Assembly (NCBI GenBank): GCA_001464065.1
Contig: LNDN01000025.1
Location: 1-50,701 of the forward strand
Reading direction: 5' to 3'
DNA length: 50,701 nucleotides
From: Acidobacteria bacterium Ga0077522
GTDB taxonomy: Bacteria; Acidobacteriota; Vicinamibacteria; Vicinamibacterales; Vicinamibacteraceae
A program made the position numbers and the translations under genes. The notes under the pieces were generated by a model. The model had not been told where the DNA came from, made no database searches, and worked only from the letters and a program-made list of their open reading frames with translations. Every line of letters starts with the position of its first letter. The first letter of the stretch is position 1. This document shows positions 33,475 to 40,919 of the stretch, in pieces.

Positions 33475-35296
33475 GTGCGCACCACCCTCGTCCTCATCGC
33501 GTCGCTGTCGCTGCTCGTCACCCTCGACGCGACCCAGCCTGGCAGCCCGACCGAACCGGTGCGCGTCGTCGGCGCGGCCCTCGATCCCGACCGTCACGAC
33601 GGGGGGCTCCCGCTCGTGGTCGGCGCCGAGCACATCCAGGTCCTGCGCGCCAATCGCACCCGCCCGCAGGAGGCCGATGGCTGGGGCTGGACGTACAGCC
33701 ATGCGCCGTTCCTCGCCTACTGGAACGGCCGCTTCCACCTGCAGTACCTGAGCAACCCCTTCGGCGAGCACCTCGCGCCCGGGCAGACCTTCATCACCAC
33801 GTCGGTCGATGGCCGACAGTGGAAGCGGCCCGAGCCCGTGTTTCCGATCTATCACCTGCGGCCAGGGCCGATCTCCGGTCACGAGTCGGGGATGGCGATG
33901 ATGCACCAGCGCATGGGCTTCTACGTGGCGCCCAACGGCCGGCTCCTCGTCGTCGGTCACTATGGCCACGCCCCCAATCCCACCGGCGCGACGGGCATCG
34001 GGCGCGTGGTGCGCGAGGCGTACACGGACGGGTCCTATGGGCCGATCCACTTCGTCCGCTACAACGCACTGGCCGGGCGCACGGAGGAGAACACCCCGCG
34101 TTTCCCTTTCTACACGCGGGCCACGGACGCCGGGTTCGTCGAGGCGTGCGCGGCGCTGCTGGCCGACAAGCTCGTGACGTTGCAGTGGCGCGAGGAAGAC
34201 CGGAGCGAGGATGGCTTCTTCACCGTGCCCGGCCGCGTGCTCGAAGCCCCGTCGGTGTTCCATCGCCAGGACGGGACGGCGGTCGCGCTGTTCAAGCACG
34301 CCTGGGCGGCGTTGTCCACCGACGAGGGCCGGAGCTGGAGCCCCCCGGTCCGGGTGCCCGGCATGGTCACGGGCGGGGCCAAGACGTGGGGGCAGCGCAC
34401 GGCCGACGGCCGCTTGGCCACTGGCCGTCGCGTCGAGCGAGGACGGCATCACGTTCGGCCCGCTGCGGCTCCTGAACGGCGAAGTCGCGCCGCGGCGCTT
34501 CGTCGGCCGGGCGAAGGACTTCGGCCTGCAGTACGTGCGAGGCATCGCGGAAGGCAACGGTCGTCCTCCCGGGAACGATCTCTGGGTGACCTACAGCAGC
34601 AACAAGGAGGACATCTGGGTCAGTCGCGTGCCCCTGCCGCTGAGGGACACGGTCGACACGCCGGTCGCCGACACGTTCGACGAGGTGCCTCCGGGCGGTC
34701 GCCTCCCCGACTGGACCACGTACCGGCCGCGCTGGGCGGACGTGCGCGTGGCGGCGCTGCCGTCCTCACGCAACCACAGCCTTCGCCTGGAGGACCGCGA
34801 TCCCTACGACCACGCCAGCGCCGTGCGGCTGTTCCCGCCCGCGCGCGAGGCCGAGGTCCGCCTCGCCGTCCTGGCGGGGCAGGAGCGGCACGGTCGCCTC
34901 GAGATCGAGGTGCTCGGTCGGGCAGGGGAGCGGGCCGTGCAGGTGGCCTTCGAGGAGAACGGCACCATCGGGGTGACGAGTGGCGACACCCGGACGGCAG
35001 CGGGAGCCTATACGGCTGGTCGCTGGCACCGGATCACGATCCGCGCGTCCACTACGTCCTCTCGCTTCGACCTGCTCGTCGACGACCGCATCGTCGCGCG
35101 CGACGTGCGCTTCGCGGTCGAGGCCCCGATCCTGGAGCGCCTCTCGCTGCGCACCGGCCGCCACCGCACGGCGCCCACGCGCGACGACGATCGCTACGCC
35201 GTGCAGGCCGACCTCCCCCACCCCGACGACCCGGATCCGCTGGCGGTGTTCCACGTCGACGACGTGCGCGCAGGGCCGCTGCCGACGCCACGCTGA
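33475..35296 (+). pseudogene. Sialidase-fold (BNR/Asp-box) secreted protein, frameshifted
   Basis: A signal peptide (VRTTLVLIASLSLLVTLDA) leads into a beta-propeller-like protein with Asp-box motifs ('STDEGRSW', 'TSVDGRQW') and aromatic-rich strands. A C-terminal concanavalin-like domain follows ('TAGRWHRITIRASTTSSRFD', 'LLVDDRIVARDV'). The first frame is convincing up to 'KTWGQRTADGR' (codon 34411-34413). The homologous-looking continuation 'WPLAVASSEDGITFGPLRLL' lies in the +1 frame from 34415 and runs to the TGA at 35294. The original frame runs on as Arg-rich nonsense to 35346. One extra base, or loss of 3n-1 bases, at about 34414 explains this. It is either a true lesion or a sequencing error. 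The enzyme class is uncertain; glycoside hydrolase or sialidase-like is a guess from the fold. Confidence 0.7.
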
Positions 35297-35308
35297 GCGC
35301 GGACACGC

Positions 35309-35314
35309 TACAAT
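35309..35314 (+). promoter_or_regulatory. -10 box TACAAT for a leaderless gene
   Basis: TACAAT is followed by 7 nt and then the GTG at 35322, the start of the DUF5916 protein's signal peptide. It lies 13 nt after the stop of the frameshifted gene, so the DUF5916 gene may have its own promoter. Confidence 0.55.
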
Positions 35315-35321
35315 TCGCGGC

Positions 35322-37991
35322 GTGGGACCTCGTGATGTCACCCTGAACCTCCTGCTGGTCGGGGCGATGTCGAGCCTGCCGTCCGGCGTCGTCGCCCAGA
35401 CCGCCGACCCCCGCCAACTCCACGCCGCCCGCGCCGTCTCGCCGCCCGTCATCGACGGGCGCCTCGACGATGTCGTCTGGCGCACCGCCGAGCCGATGTC
35501 GGGGTTTCATCAACGTGACCCGGTGGAGGGTGACCCGGCGTCGGAGGACACCGTCGTCCGGATCGCGTACGACGAGCGCGCGCTCTACGTCGCGGCGCGG
35601 CTGCACGATCGCGACCCCTCGGCCATCGTCGGCCAGCTGTCGCGGCGCGATGTCGCCGTCGAGGCCGACGCCTTCGTGGTCTACCTGGACCCGCATCACG
35701 ACCATCTCACGGGCGCGCAGTTCGGCGTCTCGGCGGCCGGCGTGCAGCGAGACGCCCTCATCTACAACGACCAGTTCCTCGACGTCACCTGGGATGCCGT
35801 GTGGTCCTCCGCGGTGTCGGTGGACGACCAGGGCTGGGTCGTGGAGATGCGGATCCCGCTGTCGCAGCTGCGCTTTCCGGCGGCGGACCGCTACACGTGG
35901 GGCATCAACGTCCAGCGCGTGATCCAGCGCCGCAACGAATCGTCCTGGCTGCAACTGGTGCGCAAGAACGAGGCGGGCCTCGCCTCGCGCATGGCCCATC
36001 TCGAGGACATCGTCGGCATCACGCCGCCGGGCACCCTCGAACTGATGCCGTACGTCACCTCGCGTGCCGAGTTCATCGAGCCGCCGCTGGCCGGCAACCC
36101 GTTCAACGACGGCGCGCGCGCGTTCGGGGCCGCGGGCATGGATCTCAAGTACGGCGTCACCAACAGCCTCACGCTCGACGCCAGCTTCAACCCGGACTTC
36201 GGCCAGGTCGAGGTCGATCCCGCCGTGGTGAACCTGACACAGTTCGAGGTGTTCTTCGAGGAGCGGCGCCCGTTCTTCACGGAGGGCGCCAAGGTGTTCG
36301 GCAACTTCGGCCGCAGCGGGGCCAGCGAGTACTGGGGCTTCTTCCGCCCCGAGCCGACGCTGTTCTACAGCCGGCGCATCGGTCGAGCGCCGCAGGGACG
36401 GGCGACGGGCCCGTATGCGGACGCCCCGGGGACGACGACGATCCTCGGCGCCGGCAAGCTGGTCGGCCGCACGCGTCACGGCTGGACGATCGGGGCCCTC
36501 AATGCCGTGACGGGCCGCGAGCAGGCCAGGCTGTTCGACGGCGCGGCGACGACCCGCCGGGACGTCGAGCCCCTGACCAACTACGCGGTGATCCGGGCGC
36601 AGCGCGAGCTGGGGTCGCGGGCGGGGATTGGCGTGCTCGGCACCTCGGTGGTGCGTGAGCAGCGCGATCCGCAGCTGGAGGCCTCGCTGGCCTCGCGCGC
36701 CCACATGCTGGGGATGGACGGCCACTGGTTCCTCGACGCGTCCCGCCGCTGGGTGCTGCATGGCGGCATCGCCGGCAGCTGGCTGCAGGGCAGTCAGGCG
36801 GCGATCGAGCGACTGCAGCGTGCCGAGCAGCGCTACTACCAGCGCCCGGACGCACCCCACGTCTCGCTGGACCGCTCGGCCACGAGCCTGGCGGGCTGGA
36901 CCGGGCAGGCCAATCTCAACAAGCAGAGCGGCAACGTCACGGCCAACTTCGGCGTCTGGGGCATGAGCCCCGGGCTCGAGGTCAACGACCTCGGCTTCTC
37001 GACGCAGACCGATCGGGCTGGCGGCCACGCGATGGTCCTGTTCCGCAAGCTCGTTCCGGATGGCTGGACGCGCGAGCGATCGGCCTGGATCTCGAAGTGG
37101 TGGACCTGGAACTACGGCGCCGAACTGCAGGGTGATGGCTGGCAGGCGGCCAGCAGCATCCAGTACCGCAACTTCTGGCGGTCCACGCTCACGGTGACCC
37201 ATGCCCGGCGAGTCTGGGACGACAAGCTCACGCGCGGCGGGCCGACGATGATCCGGCCCGGCAACCTCGGGGCCCAGCTCTCGGTGGTCACCGACAACCG
37301 GCGCGTGGCGGTGCTCGGCACCGACATCGGGTACACGGCGCGCCAGTACGGGGCGTCGGCCTTCACCGCCGGCACCAGTCTCACGCTCCGCCCCGTGCCG
37401 GCCGTGACGGTCAGCGCCGGACCGGCCATCCGTCGCAACATCGTGGCGGCGCAGTATCTCTCGACGGTGGAGGATCCGCTGGCCACGCAGACGTTCGGTC
37501 GCCGTTACGTGTTCGGCGAACTCGACCAGACCGAGGTCTCGATGATCGCGCGGCTCAGCGTCGTGCTGTCGCCACGGATGTCGCTGCAGACGTTCCTGCA
37601 GCCGCTGGTCTCGGCGGGCGACTACGGCGCCATCAAGGAAGTGGCGGCGCCACGCACGTTCGCCTTCGTGCGGTATGGCGAGGACGCCGGCAGCACGGTC
37701 ACCGCCGGCCCCGGTGGGCAGGGGCTGGTCATCGATCCCGACGGCGCCGGCGCCGCGACGCCGTTCGCCCTCGCGCGCCCGGACTTCAACGTCCGATCGC
37801 TGCGCGCCAACACCGTGTTCCGCTGGGAGTTCCGCCCGGGCTCCGCGCTGTTCTTCGTCTGGACCCAGCAGCGCCGCGACCTCGACGCCACGGGGACCTT
37901 CGACCTGGGCGCCGATGCCGGCCGCGTCTTCGGCGCGCCGGCCGACGACGTCCTGCTCGTGAAGATGTCGTACTGGTTCGGGGGCAGGTGA
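35322..37991 (+). CDS. DUF5916 outer-membrane protein with CBM9-like N-terminus
   Basis: The 889-residue protein has a signal peptide (about 1-24, ending GVVAQ), then a carbohydrate-binding-family-9-like beta-sandwich: 'VIDGRLDDVVWRTAEPMSGF', 'VRIAYDERALYVAARLHD', 'AFVVYLDPHHDH', 'WVVEMRIPLSQLRFP'. The large remainder is the DUF5916 beta-barrel: 'DLKYGVTNSLTLDASFNPDF', 'GQVEVDPAVVNLTQFEVFFE', 'ERRPFFTEGAKVFG', and alternating-residue strands to a C-terminal 'VLLVKMSYWFGGR'. That terminal aromatic strand is typical of outer-membrane insertion. I chose the GTG at 35322 because it immediately follows the TACAAT box. It probably binds or passes a carbohydrate or peptide at the cell surface (inference); no activity has been shown for the family. 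Confidence 0.9.
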   Translation: MGPRDVTLNLLLVGAMSSLPSGVVAQTADPRQLHAARAVSPPVIDGRLDDVVWRTAEPMSGFHQRDPVEGDPASEDTVVRIAYDERALYVAARLHDRDPSAIVGQLSRRDVAVEADAFVVYLDPHHDHLTGAQFGVSAAGVQRDALIYNDQFLDVTWDAVWSSAVSVDDQGWVVEMRIPLSQLRFPAADRYTWGINVQRVIQRRNESSWLQLVRKNEAGLASRMAHLEDIVGITPPGTLELMPYVTSRAEFIEPPLAGNPFNDGARAFGAAGMDLKYGVTNSLTLDASFNPDFGQVEVDPAVVNLTQFEVFFEERRPFFTEGAKVFGNFGRSGASEYWGFFRPEPTLFYSRRIGRAPQGRATGPYADAPGTTTILGAGKLVGRTRHGWTIGALNAVTGREQARLFDGAATTRRDVEPLTNYAVIRAQRELGSRAGIGVLGTSVVREQRDPQLEASLASRAHMLGMDGHWFLDASRRWVLHGGIAGSWLQGSQAAIERLQRAEQRYYQRPDAPHVSLDRSATSLAGWTGQANLNKQSGNVTANFGVWGMSPGLEVNDLGFSTQTDRAGGHAMVLFRKLVPDGWTRERSAWISKWWTWNYGAELQGDGWQAASSIQYRNFWRSTLTVTHARRVWDDKLTRGGPTMIRPGNLGAQLSVVTDNRRVAVLGTDIGYTARQYGASAFTAGTSLTLRPVPAVTVSAGPAIRRNIVAAQYLSTVEDPLATQTFGRRYVFGELDQTEVSMIARLSVVLSPRMSLQTFLQPLVSAGDYGAIKEVAAPRTFAFVRYGEDAGSTVTAGPGGQGLVIDPDGAGAATPFALARPDFNVRSLRANTVFRWEFRPGSALFFVWTQQRRDLDATGTFDLGADAGRVFGAPADDVLLVKMSYWFGGR

Positions 37992-37992
37992 G

Positions 37993-38068
37993 AAGGGACA
38001 CGTACGCAAGTCACAAGGGCGCCAAGGGAGAAGGGACAGGGACGGCAGTCGCAAGGGCGGCAAGGGAC
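37993..38068 (+). repeat. Imperfect 38-bp tandem duplication with G-rich heptamers
   Basis: Two 38-nt units (37993-38030 and 38031-38068) match at about 31 of 38 positions. Both start AAGGGACA and end in an AAGGG-rich segment. Internally they are built from 7-8-mers such as AAGGGAC and AAGGGCG. Bases 38017-38041 hold four GGG runs with loops of 6, 4 and 3 nt, a canonical G-quadruplex pattern. The sequence sits directly after the DUF5916 stop. Confidence 0.75.
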
Positions 38069-38162
38069 GGGGACGGACGTTCACCAGTGGCGAGGAGCTG
38101 CGAGCCTTGGGCGTAGCCGGCCCTGTGCCTTGTCTCCCGTGTGACTTGCGTACTCGTCCCTT
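37993..38162. repeat. 27-bp inverted repeat flanking ~116 bp
   Basis: The left arm 37993-38019 and the right arm 38136-38162 are reverse complements at 24 of 27 positions, sharing a GTACGCAAGTCACA core. The inside is G-rich on the left and C/T-rich on the right, with no open reading frame of note. It is too short for an insertion sequence but has the look of a miniature inverted-repeat element or a large transcribed hairpin/terminator. The stretch 38163-38234 to the promoter of the next gene shows nothing else recognisable. Confidence 0.75.
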
Positions 38163-38234
38163 GTCCCTTGCCCTGTTCGCTGTAGGAGAAATCCGACGCC
38201 GATCCTGCCTTGAGTCCTGAGCCCCGAGCCCGTA

Positions 38235-38240
38235 TACACT
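38235..38240 (+). promoter_or_regulatory. Candidate -10 box (TACACT)
   Basis: TATACACT occurs at 38233-38240, 12 nt before the ATG at 38253. A transcript starting 6-7 nt after the box would have a leader of about 6 nt. Confidence 0.4.
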
Positions 38241-38252
38241 CTGCACACCGCC

Positions 38253-39161
38253 ATGCCCATGAATCGACGCGCGTTCCTTTCGGCAACGGCCTCGGCGGCC
38301 GTGGTCACGACCCTGTCTCCGGCCTCTGCTCCCGCGGCGCCGATCAGTCGGGCTGGTCAGAGCCAGCTGCGGATCGGGCTGGCGGCGTACTCGATGCGCC
38401 AGTACCTCCAGGCCAAGCCCGGCACCAAGGGCAAGATGGACCTGCTCGGGTTCATCGACTGGTCGGCGACGCTGGGCGTCGATGCCGTGGAGCTGACGTC
38501 CTACTTCTTTCCGGAGACGTTCGATCGGGCTTACCTGAACGAGGTCAAGCGCCGCTGCCACATCAACGGCCTCGACATCTCCGGCGGCGCCATCCGGAAC
38601 AACTTCACGCTGCCGGACGAGGACCCCGAGCTGCAGAAGTGGCTGACGCACACCGACACCTGGCTCGGCCACTACGCCGTGCTCGGGGCGCCGGTGGTCC
38701 GGGTGTTCAGCGGCGTGCCGCCCAAGGGGATGACCGAGGAGCAGGGCATCGCCAACGGCATCAAGAACCTCAAGAAGGCGCTGGTCTTCGCCGAGAAGCA
38801 TGGCGTGATCCTCGGGCTCGAGAATCACGACTACCTGATGAAGATCGATCGCATGCTGCCGGCGCTCAAGGCGATCGACTCGCCCTGGTTCGGCGTCAAT
38901 CTGGACTCGGGCAACGTCGACGACACCGACGTCTACACGCAGTTGCAGAAGATCGTGCCCTACGCCGTCAACGTGCAGCTCAAGGTCGACACCGGCCCGG
39001 TCAAGGCCAAGGTGCCGACCGACGTGCCGCGTTTCGTCAAGATGCTCAAGGACGCCAACTACCGCGGCTACGTCGTCCTCGAGTACGAGTCGGCCCCTGA
39101 TCCGTACGAGGCCATCCCGAAGCACCTTGCCGCCCTTCGCGACGCCATCGGAAAGGCCTGA
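38253..39161 (+). CDS. Tat-exported sugar phosphate isomerase/epimerase-like TIM barrel
   Basis: This 302-residue protein has a twin-arginine signal N-R-R-A-F-L (residues 4-9) and a hydrophobic Ala-rich stretch ending near residue 30. The TIM barrel of the AP-endonuclease-2-like superfamily follows: 'GVDAVELTSYFFPETF', 'RRCHINGLDISGGAIRNNF', 'VVRVFSGVPPKG', 'GVILGLENHDYLMKIDRM' (Glu-Asn-His metal site), 'WFGVNLDSGNVDDTD' (Asp-Ser-Gly-Asn) and 'RGYVVLEYES' with a last glutamate. An ATG at 38259 is an alternative start. It resembles the 10932-12035 protein in type but not closely in sequence. It lies 3 nt before pntA2, so it may be co-transcribed; a functional link to transhydrogenase is not obvious. 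Confidence 0.88.
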   Translation: MPMNRRAFLSATASAAVVTTLSPASAPAAPISRAGQSQLRIGLAAYSMRQYLQAKPGTKGKMDLLGFIDWSATLGVDAVELTSYFFPETFDRAYLNEVKRRCHINGLDISGGAIRNNFTLPDEDPELQKWLTHTDTWLGHYAVLGAPVVRVFSGVPPKGMTEEQGIANGIKNLKKALVFAEKHGVILGLENHDYLMKIDRMLPALKAIDSPWFGVNLDSGNVDDTDVYTQLQKIVPYAVNVQLKVDTGPVKAKVPTDVPRFVKMLKDANYRGYVVLEYESAPDPYEAIPKHLAALRDAIGKA

Positions 39162-39164
39162 TCC

Positions 39165-39452
39165 ATGGACTTCGTCACTGCGCTGTTCGTGTTCATGCTG
39201 GCCACGTTCATCGGCATGGACGTCATCAGGCGCGTCTCGCGCCTGCTGCACACCCCGCTGATGTCGCTGACCAACGCGATCTCGGCCATCGCGATCGTCG
39301 GTGCGATCATCCTCGCCGGTCCGCAACACGACCAGACGAGCACGATCCTCGGCGCCATCGCGGTCTTCGCCTCGACCACCAACATCATCAGCGGCTTTCT
39401 CATCACCGACCGCATGCTGAAGATGTTCAAGAAGAAGGAGCCCGGCCAATGA
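39165..39452 (+). CDS. NAD(P) transhydrogenase alpha subunit, membrane part (PntA2)
   Basis: The 95-residue protein has three hydrophobic helices (about 4-18, 29-53, 59-77) and the conserved 'TPLMSLTNAISAIAIVGAI' helix of the transhydrogenase alpha-subunit membrane domain. It ends in a basic tail. With PntB it forms the proton channel of the transhydrogenase, which couples H+ entry to hydride transfer from NADH to NADP+. It represents only the membrane segment; the NAD(H)-binding domain I (PntA1) is a separate gene in split systems and is not next door here. Its stop overlaps the pntB ATG by 4 nt. Confidence 0.93.
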   Translation: MDFVTALFVFMLATFIGMDVIRRVSRLLHTPLMSLTNAISAIAIVGAIILAGPQHDQTSTILGAIAVFASTTNIISGFLITDRMLKMFKKKEPGQ

Positions 39453-40843
39453 GCCCGCAGACGATCGATCTCGTCTACCTCGTCTCCGCGGCGCTCTTCA
39501 TCTTCTCGCTCAAGTGGATGAGCGACCCGAAGACGGCGCGCAACGGCGTCTTCGCCGGCGTCGCCGCCATGGCGCTGGCCGTGGCCGGCACGCTGCTGCG
39601 GCCCGACATCACCGCCGGCGGCTACACGTGGATCTTCGTCGCCGTCGTCCTCGGCACGATGGTCGGCGTGCCGCTGTCGTGGGTGCCACTGACGGCCGTC
39701 CCGCAGCGGACCGCGTTGTCGCACGCGTTCGGTGGCCTGGCCGCCGGCCTGGTCGGCATCGGCAAGTACTACCTGTTCCTGCACGACGGTGATCTGACGG
39801 CGTTCCGCACGGGAGCCATCGTCTTCGAGGTGGCGCTGGGCCTGATGACCTGCACCGGCAGCCTGGTGGCCGCCGGCAAGCTGCAGGAAGTGCTGCCGAC
39901 CCGCCCGGTGACCTACCCGGGACAGAACTTCGTCAACTTCGCGCTGATCGGCGCCGGCGTCCTCATCGGCATCGCGCTGGTGGTCAACCCGACGCTGACC
40001 TTCCTGTTCCCGGTGCTGATCGTGCTCGCGCTGGCCTTCGGCGTGATGCTGGTGATGCCGATCGGCGGCGCCGACATGCCGACCGTGATCTCGCTGCTGA
40101 ACTCGTACGCCGGCCTGGCCGCCGTCGCGATGGGCTTCGTGCTCGAGAACAAGCTGCTCATCGTCGCCGGCGCGCTGGACGGGTCGTCGGGCCTGATCCT
40201 GTCGATCATCATGTGCCGGGCCATGAACCGGTCGTTCACCAACGTCCTGTTCGGGGCCTTCGGTCAGGTGACGGCGGCCAAGGGCGCCGTGGAGCAGCGA
40301 TCGGTCAAGTCGGCGACGATCGAGGACGCCGCGCAGATCCTCGAAGCCGCCGACCGCGTCGTCATCGTGCCCGGCTACGGCATGGCCGTCGCCCAGGCGC
40401 AGCATCGCGTCCGCGACGTCTTCGAGCAACTGACGAAGAAGGGCATCAACGTGCAGTTCGCCGTCCACCCGGTGGCCGGCCGCATGCCCGGCCACATGAA
40501 CGTGCTGCTGGCCGAGGCCGAGATTCCCTACGACAAGCTCGTCGAGATGGACGACATCAACCCCGAGATGAGCCAGATCGACGTCTGCATCATCCTCGGC
40601 GCCAACGACGTCGTGAACCCGGCGGCCCGCCACGACAAGAGCAGCCCGATCTATGGCATGCCGATCATCGACGCCGACAAGGCCAGGACCGTCCTGGCGA
40701 ACAAGCGCTCGATGAACCCGGGCTTTGCCGGCATCGAGAACGAACTCTACTTCGCCCCCAACACGCTGATGATGTTCGGCGACTCGAAGGTCGTGATGGG
40801 CGAACTGGCCAAGGCGCTCAGTGGCGAGAGCGGCGGGCACTAG
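39449..40843 (+). CDS. pntB: NAD(P) transhydrogenase subunit beta
   Basis: At 464 residues this has the usual PntB length. The N-terminal two-thirds consists of membrane helices with 'GGADMPTVISLLNSYAGLAA' and 'GFVLENKLLIVAGALDGSSG'. The C-terminal domain III binds NADP(H): 'VVIVPGYGMAVAQAQH' (modified Rossmann loop), 'FAVHPVAGRMPGHMNVLLAEA', 'ILGANDVVNPAA', 'GMPIIDADKARTV' and 'GFAGIENELYF'. These are near-invariant in the family. The ATG start is coupled to pntA2 (ATGA). It supplies NADPH at the expense of the proton gradient. Downstream lies a repeat tract (40849-40913) and a new gene. Confidence 0.97.
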   Translation: MSPQTIDLVYLVSAALFIFSLKWMSDPKTARNGVFAGVAAMALAVAGTLLRPDITAGGYTWIFVAVVLGTMVGVPLSWVPLTAVPQRTALSHAFGGLAAGLVGIGKYYLFLHDGDLTAFRTGAIVFEVALGLMTCTGSLVAAGKLQEVLPTRPVTYPGQNFVNFALIGAGVLIGIALVVNPTLTFLFPVLIVLALAFGVMLVMPIGGADMPTVISLLNSYAGLAAVAMGFVLENKLLIVAGALDGSSGLILSIIMCRAMNRSFTNVLFGAFGQVTAAKGAVEQRSVKSATIEDAAQILEAADRVVIVPGYGMAVAQAQHRVRDVFEQLTKKGINVQFAVHPVAGRMPGHMNVLLAEAEIPYDKLVEMDDINPEMSQIDVCIILGANDVVNPAARHDKSSPIYGMPIIDADKARTVLANKRSMNPGFAGIENELYFAPNTLMMFGDSKVVMGELAKALSGESGGH

Positions 40844-40848
40844 CCGGC

Positions 40849-40913
40849 ATGCCGGAATGCCGGAATGCCGAATGCCGAATGTGGAATGCTGAGGGAATGA
40901 GGGACGAAGGGCG
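40849..40913 (+). repeat. Heptamer/octamer tract with ATGCCGA units
   Basis: Successive units are two ATGCCGGA, two ATGCCGA, ATGTGGA, ATGCTGA, then GGGAATG, AGGGACG and AAGGGCG. The ATGCCGA unit is the same as at 8519-8532, and AAGGGCG recurs at 38015-38021. The tract fills the gap between pntB and the next gene, and its purine-rich end lies just before the TTG start at 40920. No open frame passes through it. Confidence 0.85.
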
Positions 40914-40919
40914 AAGGCG

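Noticed and set aside
34405-34420. Programmed +1 frameshift in the sialidase-fold gene
   Set aside because: There is no slippery codon pair, stop codon or upstream Shine-Dalgarno-like stimulator at the junction; a mutation or sequence error is simpler.
37993-38162. An insertion sequence
   Set aside because: The inverted repeats enclose only about 116 bp and no transposase frame; at most a miniature element.
35052-39449. A 1465-codon open frame on the minus strand opposite the DUF5916 and TIM-barrel genes
   Set aside because: Low-complexity His/Arg/Asp-rich translation with no family signal; the plus-strand genes have signal peptides and conserved motifs.
40849-40913. Possible CRISPR array
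   Set aside because: Units are 7-8 bp and contiguous with no spacers, and no cas genes are present.
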